A stretch of DNA of 64,000 bases from Pomphorhynchus laevis (GCA_012934845.2 WNNJ02003415.1:1-64000), one strand, 5' to 3'. Counted from the first letter of the stretch, positions 27,536 through 37,455 are shown. Made by a program: numbers and translations. Notes: a model not told the origin generated them from the letters alone.

Positions 27536-28636
27536 GTAGTACGCTTAACCTCCTTAATAATATAGTCAGCGTCAATCGCTTCGAAAATTACAGGATGGAA
27601 AGTACTAAAGTCATGTATGGATTCCTTACGATAGCATCATCTACTAGACCAGCTGAAGCTGGATGTTTCTCATCCAATATATCCCGTTCGCTAACATTTT
27701 CAATAGTATCGTCCAAGCACAAAACCTTTGAGGAGATGAAGTCCGGATCGAGCATTATCATCGCTCTGGATGTTTTACCAATTGACATCTGTTTGATAAA
27801 AGCTAATTTCCAGGACTTATTTTCTCCGTAACGGGTAAGTTTTACACTACGCTGAAGCGATCGTGCCTCTTCAAGTAGTTCTTTTAGATTCCCTAGAGAC
27901 CAGAGCCGAAGTCTTCTAGACATTGTTTTTCTAATAAGTGCAATTTTCTAGTTGGCAAACGCTGAAGAACACACTGATAGAATCGAAACTGACATCAAAG
28001 CTGATCCCGCGATATCTTCCGGAGTATCAACTTTATTAAACAAGTTAGTCAACTCCCTTAGAAATATTCTACTCTCATTACACTGCGGCAAACTGAAGAG
28101 ATTGGGTTTCCACTTACTCACCTCCATAAATGAAATTTCCAACTCAGTAGCATCTTCAGACCACATATTTGTTAGATTACTCATTTGCTGCCCCCTTCTC
28201 TCCACGGGAGGTTGATATATATGCTTGTTTTCCGTAATCTGAATTGTGGACTCTGTTGTCATGGTCGCAGGAATTTGATCATAATTATCGGAGTCTAAGC
28301 GATATTCCGTAATTCCTACACTATTAGAGGTAGTTGAACTAAACATTTGTTGGCGGTTATTACATCTACCAGCTCTACAGTTTATACATTGACGATTTGT
28401 CTTTGCACATTTGCAACCGGTGCACCTGGCAGCCTAACCTTTGCAGGTACAGCATAGAATTGAACTGGACGGCTTTCCCTTCGTCATTACTTCGTCCGAG
28501 CTAGTCCTTGCGGGGGCTCCGTCAATAATATGCCCACTAGTCAGAGCCCTTGTATCTCGGGATGACTGCTTGAAATTTGGTTTAAACTCGTTGTCCCGAC
28601 CACAGATGCCGGATGCGCAGTAGAAAAGGTATGCAC

Positions 28637-28895
28637 AGTAGAAAAGGAATTTTTTAAGCTGTCAATGTATTTGATCGGCGAGAGAAGCGAGCCGATCTGG
28701 GAACTCAATCTGGGAATTCAATCTGGGAAGTAGATATGGAAAGTCGATCTGGAAAGTCGATCTGGAAAGTCGATCTGGAAAGTCGATCTAGAACGTCGAT
28801 ATGGAAGTCGATTGTAAGTAGTTAATTAAGTAGCCAAGAAAGTTCAAACTCAGTAGTAATAAATGTAGTAAAAGTAGTAAAAGTTCAGTCTGCTC
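28637..28895 (-). repeat. ~260-bp direct repeat with CCAGAT tandem units and hairpin (copy 1; copy 2 at 33514-33780)
   Basis: The two copies are nearly identical, differing by one extra 13-bp AATCTGGGAAGTC unit in copy 2 and a few bases. Each has a hairpin GATCGGC, loop GAGAGAAGCGA, GCCGATC (28673-28697; 33552-33576), and six to seven units of (G)ATCTGG(A/G)AAGTC type. Copy 1 lies between the 3' end of LINE C and the 5' part of LINE E1; copy 2 lies upstream of LINE C. It may be a 5' UTR of LINE E or C. Confidence 0.85.
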
Positions 28896-28951
28896 ACGAA
28901 AATAATAAAATAAAAATTAAACAAAATGTAGAATTGATAGAGTTAAGAAAA

Positions 28952-31858
28952 TCAGGGATACGATAGCTTCTCCATATTATCGATCTGTTCCAGACATATT
29001 CGCAATCGCTTCTTAAATAAAGTCAGCGTTGTGGAGGCAACAACGTATTCAGGAAGACTATTCCACACGTTAACTACACGTCTTGACAATCTTGTGACAG
29101 GCGATAGTTTCCCAGTATGCTGTTTAAAAATTGTCATCGAATGATGTCGCCTGGATCTATTATTACGACACGCCATAATATTTCGAGGATATCCATCAAA
29201 TTTGTGCAATAATTTCCACGTTGCAACCAAGTCGATAAACATTAACCTCACCTTCATGTCAAATATGCCAATCACTTTAAGTCTCTCACGATAAGGTAAA
29301 TACTTACAGTCTGGACATAAACGGGTAATACGGCGAAGAACTCCATCGACAGCATTCAGTTCAGTCCGTGTACATGGGAAGCAAGATGGAGAGCAATACT
29401 CAAGTATTGGTCTCAATAACGAGTTAAACAGCACCCTGAACGACGATGGATTTATTTTCAGAAAGCAATTTTTGATAGTGTGCATCATTTTTCTAGCTTT
29501 GCCTAATTGAATGTTGTAATGATGTCGTGTCTTTAAAGATGAATCGATCAAAATACCAAGATCACGATGAGTCGAAACTATCTCAAGTTCTTTTACACCA
29601 ATGAAGTAGGTATGACATCCTTTGCGTCCACGACCCAATCTCATATTCTTACACTTTTCCAGGTTTAATGATACTCCCGTAGTAAGACTCCATTCATACA
29701 CTAAATCCGGGTCACGCTGCAATGACAAACAGTCTCGTTCAGTCGAGATCACATTCCATAACTTCAAATCGTCAGCATAGGCTAAGTGTGGTACATTAAG
29801 CGATCTCAACAACTCGTTGATAAAAATGCAAAATAATAATGGCCCGAGAACCGTTCCTTGAGGTACACCATGTATAACACTGCGTTTAGATGAAAAAGCA
29901 TTACCTACTCTTACACAAAATTGTCGACCACTCAAGAAGTTCTCAATCCAACGAGTCAGATAGTAATCTACACCAATAGATTCGAGAATACTTATTAATT
30001 CAGCATGTGGAACGCGATCAAATGCCTTGGAGAAATCCAAATAGACGACATCGACAACCAATCCACATGAAATTGCGTCAGCCCATTGTTCACGAGCACA
30101 TAAAGTATTCGTTAGACATGAGCGGCCATGCCGAAAACCGTGTTGAGAGTCGCGCAAATAGTTTATTGAACCCAATACATTTATTAATCTTTTGTGAACA
30201 ATTCTCTCAAGTACCTTACTTACAGTAGATGTTAAACTTATGGGCCTAAAATCACTAACATCGCAAGCATTTTTCGTTTTCGGAAGTGGTACCACAATCG
30301 CCGATTTCCAATCATTTGGAATTATCGACGTATTGAGAGAAACGTTGAATAATTTGGAAAGCGGATATGACAGGATAAATTTCAAGAGCTTAAGGATATA
30401 AGTGGGGATATCGTCAGGACCAGCTGACACGCATTTAGCTAACCTTGATAGCTCTATCTCAACTTCCTCCATCGTGATAATTATATATGGACTCTGACAG
30501 ATTGATGAACCATTACAAATATTGACTTTATAAGCATCATCCCTATTTAACGATAGTGCAAACACATCAGCGAACGCCTCAGAAATTTTCATAGGGTCTT
30601 CAACTAATTCGTTTCCGATATGAATGCGTCGGACACTAGAATTAGATACTCTTGATCGACAAACATAATTCCAAAATCGCTTGGGTGTGTGTCCTAAAGA
30701 CATAGCAACATCATTCTCGTACAAGTATCTCTTTTTTGATTTTAAGCGATTGCATTTATTGCGTATTAGTTTGTACTCACTATATAAAGCATCACTCTTA
30801 CTACAGAGACTCCACGCCTTATTTCTCAACCTTATACAACGCTTTAGTTCGCTATCAAACCACGGAGGTTTATCAGACCTCTTACGCTTGGAAAATACAC
30901 GCATGGGAGCAAATTCGTCTAGGACTTGAATTACCCCACTTTTGATAGACTGCCACATGCTCTCCACATCACCATCATTACTAGCAAAAGAAATCCTTTT
31001 AGCATATTCAATTATCTCATTATCTGGGATAACTTTCCGTACTCGCTTCTCAACAATCTCTACACTGTCTGATCCGGTCGAATTAGTAGGAATCAGAAAC
31101 TTGACCACCACATGATCGCTTGAACTAATTGGAGGTTCTTTGTCAATTGAAGAAATATCATATTCAAGTCTAGTAAACAGCAGGTCAATCTTCGAGGATG
31201 ATTCTGCGGAGAAACGAGTATCAAAATGAACATGTTGAATAAGCAACATTTCATAATACAATAAATTACATAACGACATAGTATATTTATCATAAGTTGC
31301 AATACTGGAGAGGGCGGAATTGTATGAATGCATGTTAAAATCACCAAAGATAAAAAATTTATGGCACTTGGGTATATTCTTAAGGAAATCAATAAGAGCG
31401 AACGATATTGCGCCCGGAGCACGATATACTATACATAAAGTAATAATAGCACTCCCAGATTGCGTAATACTCAACTGTAGAGCCTCGGCAGAGCATGAAT
31501 CATCAATGAATTTTACGGCTGAACTAACAATCAAACTCACATGCACATAGAAGGCAACTCCACCACCGCGTCCATGGGCTCGATCATATCTATAAAGAGC
31601 GAATTCATGTATGTGAACCATATCATCAGATATGTCAGGATGAAACCAACTTTCACAAACTCCAAAGACATTGACATCATGACAACGTATCCAATACCTA
31701 ATCTCATCCAACTTATTAACTGCGCTACGTGCATTTGTAAATGCAATTTTCATGGAAGACGAAACATCTCGACATGGACTAGCTGTTGCTAGTACGGTAA
31801 TCAAAGATCCACACATGCTAGAGGATACCGATCTATCTACAGTTCTAATGGTTTCCAA
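28952..31858 (-). CDS. LINE C ORF2: APE endonuclease-reverse transcriptase
   Basis: 968 codons with no break. Endonuclease: FTNARSAVNKLDEI with N42, CESWFHPDISDD, GRGGGVAFYVH, IFGDFNMHSYNS and SSDHVVVKF. Reverse transcriptase: FRPISLTSTVSKVLERI, QHGFRHGRSCLTN, YLDFSKAFDRVPH (motif A), HGVPQGTVLGPLLF (motif B), LAYADDLKLW with YADD at residues 694-697, and LEKCKNMRLGR. The C-terminal part has RPILEYCSPSCFPCTRTELN, a conserved CR1-like thumb, and ends VWNSLPEYVVASTTLTLFKK. All catalytic residues seem present, so the protein could be active. The start at 31858 lies in the ORF1 tail, suggesting stop-restart translation. Confidence 0.95.
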   Translation of the reverse strand: METIRTVDRSVSSSMCGSLITVLATASPCRDVSSSMKIAFTNARSAVNKLDEIRYWIRCHDVNVFGVCESWFHPDISDDMVHIHEFALYRYDRAHGRGGGVAFYVHVSLIVSSAVKFIDDSCSAEALQLSITQSGSAIITLCIVYRAPGAISFALIDFLKNIPKCHKFFIFGDFNMHSYNSALSSIATYDKYTMSLCNLLYYEMLLIQHVHFDTRFSAESSSKIDLLFTRLEYDISSIDKEPPISSSDHVVVKFLIPTNSTGSDSVEIVEKRVRKVIPDNEIIEYAKRISFASNDGDVESMWQSIKSGVIQVLDEFAPMRVFSKRKRSDKPPWFDSELKRCIRLRNKAWSLCSKSDALYSEYKLIRNKCNRLKSKKRYLYENDVAMSLGHTPKRFWNYVCRSRVSNSSVRRIHIGNELVEDPMKISEAFADVFALSLNRDDAYKVNICNGSSICQSPYIIITMEEVEIELSRLAKCVSAGPDDIPTYILKLLKFILSYPLSKLFNVSLNTSIIPNDWKSAIVVPLPKTKNACDVSDFRPISLTSTVSKVLERIVHKRLINVLGSINYLRDSQHGFRHGRSCLTNTLCAREQWADAISCGLVVDVVYLDFSKAFDRVPHAELISILESIGVDYYLTRWIENFLSGRQFCVRVGNAFSSKRSVIHGVPQGTVLGPLLFCIFINELLRSLNVPHLAYADDLKLWNVISTERDCLSLQRDPDLVYEWSLTTGVSLNLEKCKNMRLGRGRKGCHTYFIGVKELEIVSTHRDLGILIDSSLKTRHHYNIQLGKARKMMHTIKNCFLKINPSSFRVLFNSLLRPILEYCSPSCFPCTRTELNAVDGVLRRITRLCPDCKYLPYRERLKVIGIFDMKVRLMFIDLVATWKLLHKFDGYPRNIMACRNNRSRRHHSMTIFKQHTGKLSPVTRLSRRVVNVWNSLPEYVVASTTLTLFKKRLRICLEQIDNMEKLSYP

Positions 31859-32930
31859 CGGACAAATGGCTTTCGACGAACAACTCGAAAATTTCTAATG
31901 CATAGATCTTTCTCGCCTAATAGTAAACGCTTGTGAAGCTCGTTCCTCGCATTTTTCAGTTTTGAACGATCGTCAAAAGATAGATCTCTCAAAATACGTA
32001 TTGAGTTTTTTTCGAGACGATGAGCCCGACTAAATATATAATTTGCATGAGTTGACGAATCTACCACAACCTTTAACAATCGCGGTATGTTTGAACTGTT
32101 TGTTCGCCTTCCCAGCCGGAACAAACTTCTAACCACAATCTCCTTAGCTATATCTTTATCGTTAGCATGGAATATTTTATTCAGAACTCCTCTTATCGCA
32201 CTAACATCATCGTTTACTCGCTCCTGTGACACAGAAGAATTTGATTCAGATAGATTGGCGAAAAGAATGCACCTGTCCCTTGAAGCGCTTCGATTTTTCT
32301 TATACACTCTGTGAGAACTTTTGAACTTAGAAGACACAGAACTGGGTAACTCGTCCTGTGAAAGATTATCAGTAGGTTCATTGAGCTTAAGTGAATTCTC
32401 ATGTACACGCACTGAGCTTGCCGTGATGCTGTTTTCAATCAACCGTTCTTCCAATGCCGATTTTGTTTTTCGCAATATACGAACGTTGTTTCTAGGACTT
32501 ACCGTTCTATCACAGGTTACATTTGAAGATGCGATACCAGATTCAAGATCAACGGGTAAGTTAGTTATTTCCTTGAAATGCTGCGATTCGTGAACGGAAT
32601 CATCCACATCAAATTCACATACTTCCATAGTGTGTTCATCACCGTGAACACCAACATGTGATATATTTGCCTGTCCACTAACGCATCCCATTTGCATGAA
32701 CCTAGACGCACAGCAAAATCCACATATATATTTCTTGATAGTGTAGCTGTTACGCAACGAAGTTAACAGAGAAACTGTCGTCCAAACACTGCAGCCGGGA
32801 ACATCACAAGCCACCTGCAGACTACCGTATTCCTCTTCGCTACCAGTGATATGTGATGCATCATGTTTGCTATCAGCCTTAGTCCGCCCATTCCTATAAG
32901 TATCGTTTTTATTTTGACCTTTTTTACCAT
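31837..32930 (-). CDS. LINE C ORF1: zinc-finger RNA-binding protein
   Basis: Open for about 364 codons from 32928 to 31837. N-terminal finger: VACDVPGCSVWTTV...KYICGFC. A linker of ~130 residues with acidic and Ser-rich stretches follows, then the RRM-like domain SRDRCILFANLSESNSSVSQ, SLFRLGRRTNSSN, RLLKVVVDSS, and the basic tail FDDRSKLKNARNELHKRLLL and NFRVVRRKPF. No ATG lies in this frame upstream of the finger; the nearest ATG (32928-32926) is in another frame, and one more A in the following A6 run would bring it into frame. So the start has probably lost one A, or the run slips. Binds LINE RNA in the family. Confidence 0.82.
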
Positions 32931-32940
32931 TTGTGAAGAA

Positions 32941-33513
32941 AAATCACAAATATGATATGCGCACTAGTCAGAGCCCTTGTATCTCGGGATGACTGCTGGA
33001 AAGTCGATTGTGTAATGTCGATTCGTAAGAATTATAATAACCAAGACTTGTTTTAATTGTAATTTGTGTAAATAGTTAGTTGTTAACAGCTTAGAATTTC
33101 AATATATTGTAAATAGTTATTTGATAGCAGCTTAGAATTTGAAACTCAGAATTTGAAACTTAGAATTCGTTGTAGTAATTAATCTTCTAAGTGTAATTTG
33201 CTAGAACACTTAGAATCGGAAGATAATCGTCACAGCAACGCTCATGGATCGCATGAACATGATAGCGAAGAATATCAGCGATCACAAAGAAATAACTCTA
33301 AAAAGTACAGTAATAAGCCGGAGCTTACAAAATCCTTGCCGATCGGTGAGAATTTAGAATCTGATCATTCATTATACTTACTCTAATTTGTAATAATTTT
33401 TTTTGTTGATTTTTGTTATTTATTTGAATTTGTAATTTTTCTTTTGACGAGATCAAATTAAATTAATTTAATTTGCTAGAACAGTTATAAATTATTTTCT
33501 GTAATTTGCTAGA
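32941..33513 (-). other. 5' flank of LINE C with LINE E scrap and repeated 5'-UTR words
   Basis: Contains the 48-bp LINE E duplicate (32955-33003), AT-rich direct repeats AATAGTTAGTTGTTAACAGC and AATAGTTATTTGATAGCAGC (33071-33131), and four copies of the word TTTGCTAGAACA (33196, 33472, 33502 and, outside, 24441). A plus-strand 62-codon frame at 33198-33386 is rich in charged residues but has no family likeness. Confidence 0.5.
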
Positions 33514-33780
33514 ACAGTAGAAAAGGAATTTTTTAAGCTGTCAATGTATTTGATCGGCGAGAGAAGCGAGCCGATCTGGGAACTCAATCTGGGAATTCAA
33601 TCTGGGAAGTCAATCTGGGAAGTAGATATGGAAAGTCAATCTGGAAAGTCGATCTGGAAAGTCGATCTGGAAAGTCGATCTAGAACATCGATATGGAAGT
33701 CGATTGTAAGTAGTTAATTAAGTAGCCAAGAAAGTTCAAACTCAGTAGTAATAAAAGTAGTAAAAGTAGTAAAAGTTCAA
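33514..33780 (-). repeat. ~260-bp direct repeat, copy 2
   Basis: Second copy of the repeat described at 28637-28895, with the hairpin at 33552-33576 and one extra 13-bp unit. Confidence 0.85.
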
Positions 33781-33837
33781 ACCCTGTAGTAGTAATAATA
33801 TTAAGTGATATAAAAATTAAAATATATAAGTAAAATA

Positions 33838-34677
33838 TATCATATTATGAAGTTTGCGTTCCTGTGTAGCTGCTTTTTTTTATTACTAAGCGTGTGTATA
33901 TTCAATATTGGCATCTCTTACATTCGGTAAATAGCACGAACAGCTCATACATATTATTCAAACAAGAGATCCCAAGATTGGTATCCGTGCAAGATATCCG
34001 TTCAATGTGTATCCGTGCAAAAGCGCCTATACACTCATTAAGACAGTACAGAGCATAAGCTCATCAACGCAATCACACAAAACAACAGCGATAATGATTA
34101 TATTTTAAAATCTATTTGAGGGTATCCGGCACTTCTTGTTATTGCTTACGTAAATTTATTATTTTTTAATAAGAATTTTTTATCGTTTTTTAAAATAAAT
34201 TTCTTAGTAATTTTATTATTCAATTTATATTATTATTATATTATATTATATATATTATATTATATTATATATATTATTATATTATATTATATTATATTAA
34301 CCAGCCGCCCCTGTAGTACGCTTAACCTCCTTAATAATATAGTCAGCGTCAATCGCTTCGAAAATTACAGGATGGAAAGTACTAAAGTCATGTATGGATT
34401 CCTTACGATATATCATATTATGAAGTTTGCGTTCCTGTGTAGCTGCTTTTTTTATTACTAAGCGTGTGTATATTCAATATTGGCATCTCTTACATTCGGT
34501 AAATAGCACGAACAGCTTAGTAATTTGATTATTCAATTTATATTATTATTATTATATTATATTATAACCAGCCGCCCCTGTAGTACGCTTAACCTCCTTA
34601 AAAATATAGTCAGCGTCAATCGCTTCGAAAATTACAGGATGGAAAGTACTAAAGTCATGTATGGATTCCTTACGATA
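33838..34677. repeat. Scrambled duplications of LINE E and flank
   Basis: A 112-bp piece of the LINE E reverse transcriptase (as at 27522-27633) occurs at 34299-34410 and 34566-34677. A 108-bp piece starting TATCATATTATGAAGTTTGC occurs at 33838-33945 and 34411-34517. The blocks are joined as [AT repeat - 112 bp - 107 bp] followed by [AT repeat - 112 bp], so a ~310-bp unit starting TTAGTAATTT(T/G)ATTATTCAA is duplicated in tandem. The (TATTA)n microsatellite differs in length between units. Confidence 0.88.
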
Positions 34678-34747
34678 TTTAAACAGTATCGCAGATAAAT
34701 TACACTTATATAGTATATTACATATTTTCGAAAATTTCAAATTATAC

Positions 34748-34812
34748 CAATGCATCCGTATGCTCTATTGAACGATCTTCTAATTTATTCAGCACTTGTT
34801 TACTCAAATCTC
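34748..34812 (-). CDS. Host gene, exon ii
   Basis: On the minus strand an acceptor AAATTAAAG ends at 34813; two nucleotides and 21 codons follow, DLSKQVLNKLEDRSIEHTDA then L, to TTG before gtataa at 34747. The leading GA completes the codon begun by the final G of exon i (GGA, Gly). The phase-0 end joins exon iii (DAL|IVYLNAL). A second AG three bases further in (GAGGAG context) would give the same frame with Asp in place of Gly-Asp, so acceptor choice is uncertain. The exon is only 65 nt, and its evidence lies mainly in the phase fit with both neighbours and the open, helix-like peptide. Confidence 0.72.
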
Positions 34813-34979
34813 CTTTAATTTCACACAAAAGACAATTTTAAATATAGTGTACATTTTTAAATCTTTGAAAGTTATTTAGCTTTTATACAAACCTATAAAA
34901 AATAAAATTAAAAAAATTTATTATTTTCAAGAAGTCTATACATAATGTAGAATTTATTTTTGGAATCCCACTTTTTGAA

Positions 34980-35520
34980 TTCGATTCATAAAAATTTAGC
35001 AAACTTGATTAGATAGCAGTTCCTCCAAATAACCTCTAATCCTTATTCTTATACATCGTCCATTATTTATTAGTCAATTCATAAATCAAATCAGCTAACT
35101 GAGTCTACGAATTTAATATAATTATAAAATAAACAAAACAATAATAATGCTAAATTTATTAGTCAATTCATAAAAATTGACTTTTATTTTATTTTTTAAT
35201 TTTAAATTTTAAGTTGATATAAATATTAATTGTATAATATGGATTTTAATTATATTTTAATTGGTATGGGAATAAGATACAGGATAATCTAATTTCATTA
35301 TAGGAAATACGTCGTTAGCATGTCTTCGGTCTCGCTGCTATGTTGGGTTGATGAATAATGGCCGAAACCTGATAACATATCAGTTCTTGATAACATCTAA
35401 TCTTTATTCTCATACATCGTCTGTTATTTATTAGACAATTCATAAAAATTAACTATAATTTTAAATTTGAATTCTAAATTTTAACTTGATACAAATTATA
35501 ATTAACAGTGTTAGTGATGA
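34980..35520 (+). mobile_element. Penelope-like 3' tails (fossil), with structured motif copy C
   Basis: Two plus-strand tails: 34990-35110 (TAGCAGTTCCTCC then AT-rich end with TAGTCAATTCATAA) and 35303-35520, which starts with the structured block (GGAAATACGTCGTTAGC, CGCTGCTATG, GGCCGAAACCTGATAAC, CATATCAG) and ends in the same AT-rich tail. The paired segments are partly decayed here. No coding part adjoins them. Confidence 0.6.
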
Positions 35521-35940
35521 CTACATATTAAATAACGCTGCTAACGATAAGTGCATAATGCAGGCGAGCAATTCTAATCAGTGACTATATATAGTAGAAC
35601 ATGCTAGCTGAACTGCACTATATCTTGAAACACGGACGATAACTCTGCGTAACTGTCTGCATCAAGGAACAACCTTGATGCAGACACCGTTGGATGCAGT
35701 TCACTTAGTGCTTTTAAAAGAAGACTACGAATGGATCAAGCAATGTTTCGTGTTGCATTTCCTTATTTTAAAAACTAATTAATTTATTTACGAACTTATT
35801 GTGAGCCAGCTATTTGAGCTAATGCTCGTATGTTGTTGAATGTATAATAATAATAATAAATAATCTTATGTAACAATTATTTATAATTATAGTTATAAGT
35901 GGATTCATAGCTCTAAGTGAATTCAAAAAACATTTATTTT
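35521..35940. other. Intron sequence, no clear feature
   Basis: Short inverted words around 35655-35685 (GTCTGCATCAAGG / CCTTGATGCAGAC, a hairpin with a 6-nt loop). No coding frame or known family seen. Confidence 0.45.
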
Positions 35941-36820
35941 TAAGTGGCAAATGCATGCGGCACACGCTTATAGGGCCACAAAAAAAGAGAACAAAGATCT
36001 AAATCATGTGTCGAGAAGGTGGGTACGGATGCAGTATTTGAATGTAAAAAAGAGGGAGCGCGGCGGACGTCGAGATAAGCTGATTCCAGGCGAGTGCGGT
36101 GGCGACGAGGAAGGATCGGCGGCCGTAGTTATTAGAGTAATTTGGAACGTGGAGTAAGAGGGAATGACGGGAAAGTAGTGATAGAGAGGTGGGGCGAAAG
36201 TCGTATAAGAAAGCGAGGTTGATGAACGATGGGGATCCGACAGCGATGAGACGAAAAGTTACGAGAAGGCTGAGTTGTATGTGGATGCGGATGGTGATAC
36301 ACGAGAGTTGGGCAAGATATGTGGATGTATGGTCAAAGCGACGGAGATGTAGGAGCACTCGAACGGCGGAGTTAATGATGCGTTGTAATGGTAGGATGAT
36401 AGATTTTTGAGAATTTGCAAAACGGCTGAGGCAGTAATCGATTTTATGGAAAAGAAATAATGAAAGAAGATATATACAAGAACGGAAGTTGATAAGGGGG
36501 CTGATACGGCAGATGTAACGAAGAATTAAGTTAGACGAGTGGACCTCGTCACTGACGAAGAGTGTAAGGATAAGGTGCTCATCAAAATTGAAGCCTAAGT
36601 AAGTAAGATCAGGAACTATGGGAATGGTTAATGAGGAAAAATATACAGAAGGAAGAGATATGTTAGGTTGACGGGAGAGGATCCACATTATTTTGGACTT
36701 GTCTGTGTTTAGAACGAGACTAAGATGGAAGAGACGTTTTTAGATAGAGGAAAGAGAGTTGGATGTAGAAATTCCGATATTGTGTATGCGATGGGTGGCT
36801 GCATGAACATTTACGAGGAT
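35941..36820 (-). mobile_element. Family B LINE copy B6 (second subfamily), 3' half
   Basis: Minus strand. The 229-codon frame 36688-35999 has MWILSRQPNISLPSVYFSSL, YLGFNFDEHL, HKIDYCLSRFANSQKSIILP and QRIINSAVRVLLHLRRFDHT, ending near the decayed family 3' hairpin (35955-35971) and GCCACTTAAAAATAAATG. Upstream frames extend it to just behind the YADD box (HAATHRIHNIG). One frameshift lies near the C-terminus. 5'-truncated. Confidence 0.87.
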
Positions 36821-36919
36821 GTCTATCAAGCAACACAATTTAGTATAAATGCCGTATTTCGTAAGAAATCCTGGACCGTTGTCTACTCAGCACATTCGTG
36901 TATTACTATTATATATATA

Positions 36920-37315
36920 TGGAAAAGATCTATAATCTGCCAAGTGTTCAAAAAGGGTGACCGCAATCAGACTAACAATTATCGTCCCATAAGTCTAACT
37001 TCTATTGCGTGCAAAGTAATGATTCTGCTTCGTACAGTAAGTTCACATCTAGAATACAATAACATATTCAACGATGCCCAGCACGGTTTCAGACCTCACC
37101 TTTCTACGGTTACTAACCTTGTATTCTCCCGGAATAGTCGGTCGAATGCGGTTTAAGCAGGAACGATAGTGGACACGCTCTTCTTCGATTTATCAAAGGC
37201 TTTTGATAGGGTCGTACACCGTATTCTTATCAATCAACTATCGCTATGTGGGATTGACGGTCGCGTTAAAACTTGGATTCAGTCATTCCTAACTGATCGT
37301 TACTTTGTATATATA
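36920..37315 (+). mobile_element. LINE A/D-like reverse transcriptase fragment
   Basis: Plus strand: QVFKKGDRNQTNNYRPISLT, SIACKV, NNIFNDAQHGFRPHLSTVTN (one stop), then IVDTLFFDLSKAFDRVVHRI (motif A) and KTWIQSFLTDRYFVYI, cut at 37315 by the TA repeat. It matches LINE A (residues ~500-620), not family B. It converges on LINE D, which lies on the other strand beyond the TA repeat, as though one A/D-type element had been split and one half inverted. Confidence 0.8.
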
Positions 37316-37445
37316 CAAAGTTACTTATATATATATATATATATATATAATCTGTTTAATTATCAGTTAATTAATCCAGAGAACAAAAACTTCTAATTTA
37401 TTAACACAACGCGTTTCGAAAAATTTCTTCTTCAGGTGATTACAC
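37307..37445 (-). other. TA microsatellite and hammerhead-like motif
   Basis: (TA)n at 37328-37350, followed on the minus strand by CTGAAGA (37435-37429), a GAAA/TTTC hairpin, and GAAAC at 37417-37413 with GCG. CTGANGA, stem and GAAAC is the hammerhead-type core common in Penelope-like elements. It separates the plus-strand RT fragment from minus-strand LINE D. Confidence 0.5.
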
Positions 37446-37455
37446 TAGATATTTT

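Larger units (their letters stand above)
25748..28620 (-). mobile_element. LINE E1: restriction-like-endonuclease LINE, nearly complete ORF
   Basis: Minus-strand single-ORF element. In order: CCTCKG and CTGCKCAKTNRQCINCRAGR (28470-28370), a cysteine-rich region recalling CXC/tesmin motifs; WKPNLFSLPQCNESRIFLRE (28346-27948); SLGNLKELLEEARSLQRSV and ISSKVLCLDDTIENVSERDI (27923-27588); the RT palm with LTIDASNAFNRINRK, EGFTQGDPLSMIAFAAASI and RWYADDVSFVG (27535-26801); ASSWLTMRPLD and EFRDALAMLFGWTP; then the finger VCGES..H and the nuclease LDIACTGIFGN, MDVSIFNVFAPSY and GTFIPLIFSVFGGAGK (26371-25748). About six interruptions, including a stop at about 28437. Such elements are common in cnidarians and occur in arthropods. 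Confidence 0.85.
28896..32940 (-). mobile_element. LINE C, CR1-like non-LTR retrotransposon, close to full length
   Basis: Best-preserved element of the window: ORF1 (about 32930-31837) and ORF2 (31858-28952) on the minus strand, overlapping by 22 nt. It lies beside LINE E1 and is bracketed by the 260-bp direct repeats. A 48-bp stretch of LINE E1 (28525-28573) is also found at its 5' side (32955-33003), so it inserted into, or was duplicated with, LINE E sequence. Only one frame problem is visible, at the very start of ORF1. Low damage points to recent activity. Confidence 0.92.

Noticed and set aside
28421-28480. The cysteine-rich peptide upstream of LINE E1 as a separate host zinc-finger gene
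   Set aside because: It continues, after one stop, straight into the LINE E1 frame with the expected order of domains, so it is part of that element.
30007-32593. Several plus-strand frames of 60-90 codons across LINE C
   Set aside because: Shadows of the minus-strand ORF1 and ORF2; codon use and peptide content do not resemble proteins.
33198-33386. 62-codon plus-strand frame rich in charged residues as a small gene
   Set aside because: Lies in the repeat-rich 5' flank of LINE C, has no likeness to known proteins and no clear start context.
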